Of a DNA stretch of 64,000 bases, positions 20,901 through 28,588 are shown in pieces. Origin of the DNA: an uncultured Anaeroplasmataceae bacterium. Its GTDB lineage: Bacteria; Bacillota_I; Bacilli_A; Acholeplasmatales; Anaeroplasmataceae. The notes below the pieces were generated by a model. It had not been told where the DNA came from, searched no databases, and worked only from the letters and a program-made list of their open reading frames with translations. The stretch is taken from assembly GCA_934229785.1 (NCBI GenBank), contig CAKQEA010000001.1, forward strand, positions 129,837-193,836. Reading direction: 5' to 3'. Numbering within the stretch: the first letter of the stretch is position 1; every line of letters begins with the position of its first letter. The translations under genes and the position numbers were made by a program.

Positions 20901-22343
20901 AAAATTGGAGATTATGCATTTTTCTCAAGCGGTTTAGAAAATATTGATTTATCAAATGTTACAACTATTGGAGAAGCAGCCTTCTATAATAATAATTTAT
21001 CAAGTATTAAATTGTGTGATTCTGTTGAAATAAATGATTATGCATTCTATTTAAATAGAAATTTAAAAAATATTAATAATTCAAATAATATTAAATCAAT
21101 TGGTGCATATGCTTTTTCATTAGTAGGATTAAAAGAAATTTCATTAGATAATGTTTGTAGTATAGGAGATTATGCATTTAGTGGTTCAAATTTAGAATAT
21201 GTCTCATTTGGTGATAAACTTGAAAAGCTTGGAGAAAATCCATTCTACAACACTAAAATTTCAAGCTTTGGAAAGCGTATAGACGTTATTATTAATGGCA
21301 ATAAGATTTCTACTGAGCTTGATGAAAACTATGATTTAAATGATTACGTTAAGGTTATAAATGGTGTTTTATATTATTCAGTACCAAAAGGCTTAGTCCT
21401 TGTTAGTTATCCAACACTTAAACAGGATAAAGAATTTACAATTGATAATAAAACAGTAAGAATTTCAGCTACAGCATTTTCTCAAAGTGCAATTGAATCA
21501 GTAACATTATCAGAAGTCTTAAGCGCGATTGGTGATAAAGCATTCTATAATTGTAAAAATTTGCGAAGTGTTACATTTAGAAGCTATACTGCTCCATTGT
21601 TTGAAGAAGCATTTAGTGAATCTTATGCTAGTTATGAAAATCTTCCTATAAGTGGAAATTTCTCTACTTACACTGGCTTAGGTATTTCAAAATACTATAT
21701 GTGGAATGTGGCAAGCGACAAGACAAATTATTACTATGGTGCAAACTTTAAAGATTATATTGGAAAAGATACCGGTGATATTATTGCTGTTAGACCAAAT
21801 AATGGTCAAAACTATGATTCATTTATATTTAAACAATATTTTGGATACATAATTAATGGAGGTTTAGCTAAAAAAATTGAAACAATAAATGTTATTGATT
21901 TAATAGCTTCAATTCCTTCTAATGTAACTTTAAATGATGAAGCGTTAGTTGTAAGTATTAGGGCGATGTATGAATTATTATCTAATGAGCAAAAGGTTTT
22001 AGTTGAGAATATTGAAACATTAGAAAAGGCAGAGTCAACTATTACTTATTTGAAAGGTGCTGTAGAGCCAGAACCAGAAGAACCTAGTATTATTGTTGAA
22101 GATAATGGATTTGTTAAATTTATTAAAAATAATATGGTTGGATTAATTATATCAGCAGTTTTGTTGGTAGTAGTAGTTGTTTTACTAGTTCTTTTATTAA
22201 AGAAGAATAAGCAAAATAATTCATTAGATATTGATTCTAAACAAGAAAATGCTAAAAAAAATACTTTAAATAAAGATTTTGAAGAAAAAAACAGCATTGA
22301 AAATGATTCTATTGATGATGACTCATCAAATGATAAGGAATAA
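14919..22343 (+). CDS. membrane-anchored subtilisin-like protease (S8) with PA domain, Big_2-like domains and LRR region
   Basis: A 2,474-residue exported protease. ATG 14919 follows TAGGAG. A signal peptide is followed by a propeptide-like region. The S8 catalytic triad is visible: Asp211 (AVLDTGLD), His285 (EHGTHVAG) and Ser618 (SGTSMAAP). A protease-associated domain is inserted at roughly residues 440-575, as in C5a peptidase and lactocepin. Fibronectin-like regions follow, then Big_2-like domains near 1170-1380, a BspA leucine-rich-repeat region near 1400-2230, and a C-terminal membrane segment (about 2402-2425) with a charged cytoplasmic tail. There is no LPXTG motif, so anchoring is by the membrane segment. 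It sits upstream of a peptide importer, which suggests extracellular protein degradation for peptide uptake. The LRR part may dock the protease on substrate or host surface (inference). Confidence 0.88.
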   Translation: MKVIKKVLLGMAVAISFTSLNIVKTVDVNAKESSSSKGSITNISEFKNLLENNISSYFNSNVYALPSEIKNSDTISVIVSLDNSSLYDEYVKSNSNLTMAEFSSTCKGINAQSDIIDYVNKNIKLLKTSGIKYTLGEKYNTLLSGFEVEIKASDYNKLQKLYPTATLILGDVYEKCETQVVTNDVNVYDTGIFDSSSCQYQGDGVVVAVLDTGLDYTHSAFSVDNFHTSNEAFTLNYVKNKINQTKASEFTSGLTGEDVYLNKKVPYAYDYADKDSDVAPINSEHGTHVAGIIAGNDQTITGVAPNAQLAIFKVFSDHSDGAKTSWLIAALEDCVTMGVDIINMSLGSACGFTREVDKTNVNEIYDKVKAAGIELIASAANDYNATMGSEKNGNNPLTSNPDSGTVGSPSTYPGPLSVASVDGVKTSYFTVNDNIIFFNEASTNSANLEKSFVQDMLSTLGDGSTSHEFDYVVIPGVGRSSDYPMEDDYYKDKIVLVKRGTTTFEDKVRVALKEKGAQGIIIYNNVSGTISMSVGANIGAVCSVSQDDGEYLISQINSETGIGKLKISNTQLAGPFMSDFSSWGPTSDLKIKPEITAHGGKILSSVPGQSYERLSGTSMAAPNLSGAAALIYQYVKYSGVFGSDLSAVEISNISNQLMMSTADIIYDKNGLPCAVRKQGSGLISIDKAIASESYISTYDLNGQKMDKAKLELGDDKEKTGVYEMTFDINNVSSKNLSYNVDSIVLTEGVSKTYTSHGELTVTQNEYLLSGAKIEVINVNGGEYENNTVTVNANRTAKVSIRISLSDSDKKYLDDSFENGMYVEGFICLNGATEKLTSLNVPFLGFYGDWTKAPIFDEEYYDTNADEINLGIDQEDKLMADAYATRVIGGLYSDYITTLGTYYFVQNPNNTQIAASKDKIAVSNQNNGNSSTVSSIRSINAGLLRNVKELYVSIVDDSTGVEIYKDLVTNIHKSNSSGSTIYPASIDIDYDILEQKLKNNTRYTCTVSAYIDYGKNEDQKNLRNTFSFPFYVDFEAPIVTDVVYKTEYDRTTKKTKLYAEIYIYDNHYAMGAQVGQITRAPEGSEYTFSMQSFGKYITPVYSNFNSTSIITVELTDYLSQIANSSSIKYNSDGTTTILDKTNTYIVNVYDYAMNSATYEIELPDSFNYLSFDNSDVKLSPNETLDLTTAIKAYPSSSWVQTLEYESSDDDIVKIVNNVLIAVKSGEASVTAKGYDKEGNLVTATMNVSVLSEGDEGYVKYSIPEINRFEITGYETIKAFYDVSSSEREIGVDGGKYDFDNSIVLSMFPSETVKLSYILDSYFPDLTEIVFKSSNDRIATIDDDGTIVAQAKGNTTIMVNVYYDGKATLYSQKVTIKVKEPYKFNSIYLNYYRGLGGVVEIPSDRGITTIYDYAFSNYKWVDKDLENGDVIDDEDPYYIKQQYIGENTITKIIIPEGVTTINKYAFANLTALEEVVLPKSLTRIGVGAFENCTSLKKINLENVKFINEKAFYNCPLEELNFASTVSIGNYAFANCNLQSIELPSCAQSLSEGAFANNTLLTNVVFKARKMKLGVKAFINCTKLTSINVNASVIPAYAFYGCEELNDVTLGSDVSVIGEYAFSGTAVEKFKLSPKNTYLSLENDGALVLSGTKLVLVAPNYIEDGNKITSEAEVISKSAFAGNKKLFYLNLPNAKYIDDYAFAECINLRTVNMPNVEYVGKYAFYRTNLSTIGELNKLVEIGNYAFAYTAIETLNIKDDVNIGDYAFALSLSLREVVLGNNVNVGKYAFFTPMNNYTYEKTNSFSHYDSYQYNVFDEQGNIVKTNYYYKYRFEDGVNTSLTKVVLGNNVILAEAAFYGNGKLALVSNGENLNVGDYAFYSCNSLESINFNNISEIGNNAFSGLRTLDYFLDDNVWKYAYELKYIDGEFVNSANIYSCYAPRFEIVDLSKVEIVKDFAFAGNNHLTSVVLSSKMTEIGSYMFANCKSLKQIELGSHITKIGDYAFFSSGLENIDLSNVTTIGEAAFYNNNLSSIKLCDSVEINDYAFYLNRNLKNINNSNNIKSIGAYAFSLVGLKEISLDNVCSIGDYAFSGSNLEYVSFGDKLEKLGENPFYNTKISSFGKRIDVIINGNKISTELDENYDLNDYVKVINGVLYYSVPKGLVLVSYPTLKQDKEFTIDNKTVRISATAFSQSAIESVTLSEVLSAIGDKAFYNCKNLRSVTFRSYTAPLFEEAFSESYASYENLPISGNFSTYTGLGISKYYMWNVASDKTNYYYGANFKDYIGKDTGDIIAVRPNNGQNYDSFIFKQYFGYIINGGLAKKIETINVIDLIASIPSNVTLNDEALVVSIRAMYELLSNEQKVLVENIETLEKAESTITYLKGAVEPEPEEPSIIVEDNGFVKFIKNNMVGLIISAVLLVVVVVLLVLLLKKNKQNNSLDIDSKQENAKKNTLNKDFEEKNSIENDSIDDDSSNDKE

Positions 22344-22360
22344 TAAAAGGAGTTGAGATT

Positions 22361-23896
22361 ATGAAAAATAAATATAAGTCTATTTTATTGTTCGTAGCAG
22401 CCTTTATTTTATTGTTCTTATCTGGTTGTAAAAAAGAAGATTTCTTTGAAAAAAATAAAAAAGAAGGTAATGTCATTAGAATTAATTATGATTCTAATGG
22501 CGGTACCTACTTAGATCGTGAAGGTATTACAATAATTGATTTGTTAAATCCTAGTAAATATCAAGCAGATAGTAACGGCGTTAAGCATATTAAATTGTTG
22601 AATCCAACTGATTCTAGAAGAAAATCTGGTGGTAGCGAGGGAATCTACATTACTAAAAAGGATGCATTTTTGGTTGGATGGTATAAGAATAGAGTTATTC
22701 AAAAAAATTCAAATGGAAATCCAATTAATAAAAATGGTGAAGAATTAGTTTTAATCGATGATACATACTATTTAGTAAGTGATAATACTGTGGCATCAGA
22801 ACCGTTGTATAAATATTCAGGCTATTGGAATTTTGATACTGATACAGTTGATTATGATACAAACATGTCAGAGTATTCTATGACTTTATATGCAGTATGG
22901 AGTGATTATTTTGAATTTAACTATTTCTTTGAGATTGATGGAGAATGGGTAAAAAGTGATACAGTAACTTCATTTGATTATGCAACAACAAATGGATTAA
23001 ATTCAAAGACATTTGATAAGGATACAATTTGGCTTCCTTCATATATAAATGGAGCAATGAATTATACTCATAATTATGAATATTCAGGTAAATATGAATT
23101 TCCTTCTATTGATGGTTATTCATTTAAAGGAGCTTATTTAGATAAGGAAAAAACAAAACCAATTACTGATTCATTTGAACATCAAGGAAGTATTAATTAT
23201 GAGACTGGTGAAGCAATTAACCCTATTCAAAACATTTATGTTACATTAGAAGAGGGAGTAAAATATTATATTAGTACTCCACAACAGCTTATTGATAATG
23301 CAAATCTAAATGGTATTTACTATATTGAAAATGATCTTGATTTTGATGGATATGAGTGGCCACAATTATTTAACGTTGGTTTATTTAAAGGAAAATTTAT
23401 TTCTAAAAATGGCGACAATGTCACAATAAAAAATGTTAAGATTGTACATAATAGTGAGAATTCTAAAATAGGTGGTATTTTTGGACAAATTGATGCTAAT
23501 GCTGAAATTTCAAATATTACCTTTGAAAATGCAACATTAGATTTGTCATATGTTGGTCGTAGAAATAGAGATACTTCATTTGGTTTATTCGCTGGTATTG
23601 TTGATGATAAAGCTACAATTAATAATGTTAATATTTCTGGTTGCTTAAGAATTGGAAATGTTACATTAGGCGATAATTACCAAATAGGACTAATTTCTGG
23701 AAATAATACTAGTAAGGTTAAAACATTATCTGATATTGAGTTAATAGTATATGGAACAAAGCATGGTAATGAGTTTAAGTATACAATCAATCCTGATAGT
23801 GTTGAGGTTAAAGATAATATGGTAATAGTTGAACCAGTAGCAAGTTTAAATAAAGACAAGGATACTTACATCATAAATTATAGAGAGGAGAATTAA
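22361..23896 (+). CDS. InlB-repeat lipoprotein
   Basis: A 511-residue predicted lipoprotein with lipobox LSGC (Cys23); AAAGGAG precedes ATG 22361. Segments such as YDSNGGTYL, FLVGWYKN and MTLYAVW show stretched InlB/Listeria-Bacteroides-type repeats with long insertions. The second half contains a parallel-beta-like stretch (NVTIKNVKIV, AEISNITFENATL, ATINNVNISGCLRIG) that resembles a short right-handed beta helix of the GLUG/pectate-lyase-like type. No catalytic motif is evident. It lies between the protease and the peptide-binding protein, separated from the latter by 2 bases, and is probably a surface adhesin or scaffold. Function unknown. Confidence 0.7.
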   Translation: MKNKYKSILLFVAAFILLFLSGCKKEDFFEKNKKEGNVIRINYDSNGGTYLDREGITIIDLLNPSKYQADSNGVKHIKLLNPTDSRRKSGGSEGIYITKKDAFLVGWYKNRVIQKNSNGNPINKNGEELVLIDDTYYLVSDNTVASEPLYKYSGYWNFDTDTVDYDTNMSEYSMTLYAVWSDYFEFNYFFEIDGEWVKSDTVTSFDYATTNGLNSKTFDKDTIWLPSYINGAMNYTHNYEYSGKYEFPSIDGYSFKGAYLDKEKTKPITDSFEHQGSINYETGEAINPIQNIYVTLEEGVKYYISTPQQLIDNANLNGIYYIENDLDFDGYEWPQLFNVGLFKGKFISKNGDNVTIKNVKIVHNSENSKIGGIFGQIDANAEISNITFENATLDLSYVGRRNRDTSFGLFAGIVDDKATINNVNISGCLRIGNVTLGDNYQIGLISGNNTSKVKTLSDIELIVYGTKHGNEFKYTINPDSVEVKDNMVIVEPVASLNKDKDTYIINYREEN

Positions 23897-23898
23897 TT

Positions 23899-26493
23899 AT
23901 GAAAAGAAGAAAAATTACGACTATAGCTTCTATAGCAATGTGTGGTGCTGTTGCATTTACACTAGTAGGATGTAATAAGTCAAATGGAAATAATAAAGAT
24001 AGTATTGTTATTATGACAGACGATGTTAGTGGATTATTTAATCCGTTTTATGCAACTAGCGGTGCAGATCAAGAGGTTGTAGGTTTTACACAAATTGGCA
24101 TGTTGACAACAGATAAAAATGGAGGAACAGCTTATGGTGATGATCTTCCTACAGTAGTTAAGGATTTCAAACAAGAAACAATTAATGGTAATAGTGTTTA
24201 TACATTTGTTATTAAAAATAATTTAAAATTTTCAGATGGTGTAAACCTTACTATGAATGATGTAATGTTTAATATGTATGAATATTTAGACCCTGTATAT
24301 ACTGGATCATCAACAATGTATTCAATCAAAATTAAAGGTTTAACAGAATATAGAACTCAAAAATCTTATTCTGGTTCATCATCACAAGCAGAGGATGCTA
24401 TTTCAGAGCAGGCTTCTACATTAGCACAAAATAGATTAGAGGAATTAATTAATGTATATCAAGATAATGGATTAATTGAAGGAACAACATCTAGCTATAG
24501 TTTAAATGAGGCTCAGATGAAAGAGGCAATTAATAATCATTATGTTTCACTTGGATATAAAAGTGCTGTTGCAACTGATGAAGAACAAAAAACATTTAAT
24601 GATGCTGATTATAGAAGAATTTTAACAGAGGATTATGAATTAGCATTAAAGACATTTAAAGAAGAATTAAAGAGTGATTTTATTGCAGCAAAAGAATCTT
24701 ATGACTTAAATACTGCTCCATATTCTGAATTTAAAGAACAAATGGAAAATGATATTTTTAAATTTTTCTTATATGAAGGATACATCACTCCTAAATATGA
24801 GGAAGTTGCTGGAAAGAAAAATAAAAATAAAATTCTAAGCTTTGAAAATACAGATATTGTTAGTAAATACACTACAGAAGATGATGCAATCAATAGAGTA
24901 TATCAAGATAATATTAAAACTAATTTAAATCTTGTACTTTCTTATTGGGGTACTGCTGGTACATTAACAACAGCATATACTGCATCAGCACGTGATATTA
25001 TTCTTCATAATAATATGTCTGGAGATGGTCTTCAATATAAAAATATTTCTGGTATAGTTTCACTTGGTCATACAACAGATGAACAAAGCGTTAATATAAA
25101 CGGAAAGACATATACTGTTGCTCATAATCATAATGAAGATGGTTCAACTTCAAGTAAGGATGAATATGATGTATTACAAATTACATTAGATGGTCAGGAT
25201 CCTAAGGCTATTTATAATTTTGGTTTTACTGTTGCTCCTGCACATTACTATACAGCAGATGACACTTATTTAAATGGTAGAGAGATTGATATTAAGAATA
25301 ATAAATTTGGAGTAGAATATGCTTCTAGCGATTTCCAAAGTAAAGTAATTCAATCCCAAAAGCACGTTGAAGTTCCTGTTGGTGCTGGCGCATATCAAGC
25401 AACAGACTCTAATAATAATACAAATCCATCTGGCGAAAATTTTGTTAGAAGTAATGTAGTTTATTATAAGTCAAATGAAAACTTTATGTTCCCAGTAAAA
25501 ACAGAAAAGCTTCGTTTACAAGTTGTATCAAGTGCAAATGCAATTGATAAGCTTGCTAGTGGTGAGGTTGATTTTATTACTCCACAGTTTACAAAGCAAA
25601 ATTCTGAAAGATTGAATGCTTTAGAAAGTGATGGAATTAAAAAACTTGACTCATGGCAATTAGGTTATGGTTATATTGGAATTAATGCAGGTAAAGTCCC
25701 TAATGTAAATATTCGTCGTGCTATTATGTCAGCAATGCAAACATCATTAGCATTAGAATACTATGAATCAGGTACTTGTAAAAATATTGATTGGCCTATG
25801 TCAACTGTTTCATGGGCATATCCATTTGAAGATGATGGAAAAACATCTAAGCAAAACAATCATGACTATACTCAGTGGACTGGAACAACAGATGCCAATA
25901 AGAAGATTAAGAGATATATGGAATTAGCAGGTGTTCAAGCAGGTGATTCAAGCTTAACAATTAAGTTTACAATTGCAGGTTCTTCAATCACTGAGCACCC
26001 AACTTATTCAGTATTTAAGCAAGCCTCAGAAATTTTAAATAGTCTTGGTTGGAATGTTGAGGTTAAGGCCGATTCTCAAGCATTAACAAAGTTGGCTACA
26101 GGCTCTTTAGAGGTTTGGGCTGCTGCATGGGGCTCTACAATTGATCCAGATATGTATCAAGTATATCATAAGAATTCAAGTGCAACTTCAGTATATGCAT
26201 GGGGATATAGAGAAATATTGAATAATCAAACAAAATATAGCTATGAATATAGTACTATTTCTAATTTATCAGGAATTATTGATGATGCAAGATCAATTAC
26301 TGATCAAAATGCAAGAAAGGTACTATATGAAGAAGCAATGGGCTATGTATTAGATTTAGCTGTAGAAATGCCTGTATATCAACGTAAAACATTATATGCA
26401 TATAATTCTAAATCAATTACTGGTTTAAATGATAGTGTAAATCCATATACATCTCCACTTGAGGAAATTTGGAATATTGAATTAGTTAAGTAA
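23899..26493 (+). CDS. oppA: oligopeptide-binding lipoprotein, SBP_bac_5 family (first importer)
   Basis: The extracellular solute-binding component of an oligopeptide ABC importer. Lipobox LVGC (Cys25). The family-5 core is seen in LKFSDGVNLTMNDVMFN near residue 115, NIRRAIMSAM in the second half, and a complete C-terminal segment (WGSTIDPDMYQ, then LDLAVEMPVYQR). At 864 residues it is much longer than the usual 520-600. The excess is mainly a Gln/Glu/Ser-rich helical insertion at about residues 150-330. It is followed in operon order by two permeases and two ATPases, so the system is complete. The peptide product of the upstream protease is a plausible substrate (inference). The gene symbol is by family analogy. 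Confidence 0.9.
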   Translation: MKRRKITTIASIAMCGAVAFTLVGCNKSNGNNKDSIVIMTDDVSGLFNPFYATSGADQEVVGFTQIGMLTTDKNGGTAYGDDLPTVVKDFKQETINGNSVYTFVIKNNLKFSDGVNLTMNDVMFNMYEYLDPVYTGSSTMYSIKIKGLTEYRTQKSYSGSSSQAEDAISEQASTLAQNRLEELINVYQDNGLIEGTTSSYSLNEAQMKEAINNHYVSLGYKSAVATDEEQKTFNDADYRRILTEDYELALKTFKEELKSDFIAAKESYDLNTAPYSEFKEQMENDIFKFFLYEGYITPKYEEVAGKKNKNKILSFENTDIVSKYTTEDDAINRVYQDNIKTNLNLVLSYWGTAGTLTTAYTASARDIILHNNMSGDGLQYKNISGIVSLGHTTDEQSVNINGKTYTVAHNHNEDGSTSSKDEYDVLQITLDGQDPKAIYNFGFTVAPAHYYTADDTYLNGREIDIKNNKFGVEYASSDFQSKVIQSQKHVEVPVGAGAYQATDSNNNTNPSGENFVRSNVVYYKSNENFMFPVKTEKLRLQVVSSANAIDKLASGEVDFITPQFTKQNSERLNALESDGIKKLDSWQLGYGYIGINAGKVPNVNIRRAIMSAMQTSLALEYYESGTCKNIDWPMSTVSWAYPFEDDGKTSKQNNHDYTQWTGTTDANKKIKRYMELAGVQAGDSSLTIKFTIAGSSITEHPTYSVFKQASEILNSLGWNVEVKADSQALTKLATGSLEVWAAAWGSTIDPDMYQVYHKNSSATSVYAWGYREILNNQTKYSYEYSTISNLSGIIDDARSITDQNARKVLYEEAMGYVLDLAVEMPVYQRKTLYAYNSKSITGLNDSVNPYTSPLEEIWNIELVK

Positions 26494-26517
26494 AATTTGT
26501 TATAGGGTGTGAAAATA

Positions 26518-27507
26518 ATGTTTAAATATATTATTAAAAGAATACTTATTTCAATTTTAATATTATTGGGAGTGTCATTTTTACTATATGCCCTTCTTCG
26601 TTGTATGCCTACAGATTTTGTTGAACAAAAAATTACTAGTTTAAATCAAGCTGGTGCTACTACCTCAGATGAATTTATTAAGCAGATGTATGCGACATAT
26701 GGGTTAGATAGTGGTATTATTGAAGGGTATTTTAAATGGTTAATGAATATTTTTAAGTTGGATTTTGGAAAATCATTCGTAAATCAAAGATCTGTATTGT
26801 TGGAAATTTTTGATAAAAATAGAATGGGTACGTCATTTTTTGTTGCAGCTGTTTCAACTGTTTTTGAGTTTTTGATTGCAATTCCTCTTGGAATTACAGC
26901 TGCAACACATCAATACAGCTTTAGAGATTATTTTATAACTGTTTTAGTTTTAATAGGTATTTCTTTACCATCATTCTTTTTTGGTCAATTATTAAAAGAT
27001 ATATTTGCCAACAAATTAAAATGGTTTCCGGTTTCAGGTATGATGACTGCTGGTATAACATATGCTTCTGTATTTGATGCTTTTGTTGATTATGCAAGGC
27101 ATATGTTCTTACCAATTTTAACTGTAGTAATATTGTCAATTGGTGCAAGAATGCGTATGACAAGAACAAATATGCTTGAAGTTTTAGGCTCAGACTATAT
27201 TAGAACTGCAAGAGCAAAGGGATTAAGTGAAAGAAAGGTTATCTATAAGCATGCTTTTAGAAATACAATGATTCCTTTAGTAACGTCTTTAGCTGGATTA
27301 ATTCCTTCATTGTTCTCAGGAGCAATGATTACAGAAACTGTTTTTGATTTGGAAGGTATTGGAAAGTACGCATTAAATGCGATGACACAAGGTGATATAC
27401 CTGTAATTATGACTTACAATATGTTTTTAGCTGTTTTATCTGTATTAGGTATATTATTATCAGATTTAATGTATGCAGTGGTTGATCCACGTGTTAAGCT
27501 AGCATAA
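26518..27507 (+). CDS. oppB: oligopeptide ABC importer permease, OppB type (first importer)
   Basis: An inner permease of 329 residues with six predicted membrane helices. The N-terminus (MFKYIIKRILISILILLGVS) is typical of OppB/DppB. The EAA coupling loop that contacts the ATPase reads DYIRTARAKGLSERKVIYKH near residues 225-244. The C-terminus ends in DLMYAVVDPRVKL, the family ending. ATG 26518 is preferred to the in-frame GTG 26509 because TAGGG lies too close to the latter. Length is normal, unlike the second OppB in this window, which carries a large external insertion. Confidence 0.92.
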   Translation: MFKYIIKRILISILILLGVSFLLYALLRCMPTDFVEQKITSLNQAGATTSDEFIKQMYATYGLDSGIIEGYFKWLMNIFKLDFGKSFVNQRSVLLEIFDKNRMGTSFFVAAVSTVFEFLIAIPLGITAATHQYSFRDYFITVLVLIGISLPSFFFGQLLKDIFANKLKWFPVSGMMTAGITYASVFDAFVDYARHMFLPILTVVILSIGARMRMTRTNMLEVLGSDYIRTARAKGLSERKVIYKHAFRNTMIPLVTSLAGLIPSLFSGAMITETVFDLEGIGKYALNAMTQGDIPVIMTYNMFLAVLSVLGILLSDLMYAVVDPRVKLA

Positions 27508-27522
27508 GGAGGAGCAATTATT

Positions 27523-28584
27523 ATGAATGATAAAGATGAAATTCTTGAAGAGCAAAATGAATTAGAAATTACAGTTGATGATGCAATTCAAGAAGATACA
27601 GAAATTCCTCTTGATAAAAATGTTAGGCTGATGAGCCCTGGAAGAATGCTTGCAAGAAGATTTTTTAAATCTAAGCTTTCAATAACTGGACTTGTTATTT
27701 TAATTGTGTTGTTTTTATTTTGCTGGATAGGACCACTTCTTTATAATCAGTGGGGAGAAACGGAATCTGATAGAGATGGAAATATAGATTATTCTTCATA
27801 TGTTATAGAAGTTGATGGAGAAGAGTTTACACAAATTATTCAAACAAACAATGGTATAAATGCATTAGCAAAGCCAAGTGCAAATCATATTTTGGGTACT
27901 GATGAACAAGGAATGGATATTTTTACTAGATTAATGTATGGTGGAAGATTATCACTTATGATTAGTTTTATAGCTGTATTTTTGACGGCTGCCATTGGAA
28001 TTGTCATGGGAGGTATTGCTGGATATTATGGTGGAATTATTGATAATGTCATTATGCGTATTTGTGATGTTTTAATGTGTTTACCAACCTTACCATTAAT
28101 GCTGATTATTGGTACAATTCTTGATTCTAATCATATTCCTTCTGAGTTATATATTTATTTTCTAATGGGATTATTATCATTGTTTTCTTGGACTGGAATG
28201 GCAAGACTTGTTAGAGGTCAAATATTATTTTTAAGAGAACAAGAATATATGGTTGCTGCTGAGGCAATGGGATATTCAACACCTAGAAAAATTTTTAAAC
28301 ATTTGATTCCTAATATTTTACCTCAAATATTGGTATCAATGACTTTATCTTTAGGAAGCATGATTTTGTATGAATCAACATTATCTTATCTAAATTTAGG
28401 AGTTAGGGTTCCCTATGCTTCTTGGGGAACAATGGTTCAGATAATATCTTCTCGACCTGATATTCTAAAAAATAATTTTAATGTATGGGGACCATCAGGT
28501 GTATGTATTATATTAGCAGTTTTAGGTTTTAATTTTATTGGTGATGGCTTAAGAGATGCCTTAGATCCAAAGCAACGTAGGTGA
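27523..28584 (+). CDS. oppC: oligopeptide ABC importer permease, OppC type (first importer)
   Basis: The second permease subunit (353 residues). An acidic N-terminal tail is followed by the OppC_N motif MLARRFFKSKLSITGL and a first membrane helix. After an external loop comes HILGTDEQGMDIFTRLMYGG, the family hallmark, and then five further helices. The EAA loop is EYMVAAEAMGYSTPRKIFKH. The C-terminus has FNFIGDGLRDALDPKQR, the canonical OppC ending. AAGGAGGAGC precedes ATG 27523, and the next gene starts 4 bases after the stop. It forms a heterodimer with OppB (family knowledge). Confidence 0.93.
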   Translation: MNDKDEILEEQNELEITVDDAIQEDTEIPLDKNVRLMSPGRMLARRFFKSKLSITGLVILIVLFLFCWIGPLLYNQWGETESDRDGNIDYSSYVIEVDGEEFTQIIQTNNGINALAKPSANHILGTDEQGMDIFTRLMYGGRLSLMISFIAVFLTAAIGIVMGGIAGYYGGIIDNVIMRICDVLMCLPTLPLMLIIGTILDSNHIPSELYIYFLMGLLSLFSWTGMARLVRGQILFLREQEYMVAAEAMGYSTPRKIFKHLIPNILPQILVSMTLSLGSMILYESTLSYLNLGVRVPYASWGTMVQIISSRPDILKNNFNVWGPSGVCIILAVLGFNFIGDGLRDALDPKQRR

Positions 28585-28588
28585 TAGC

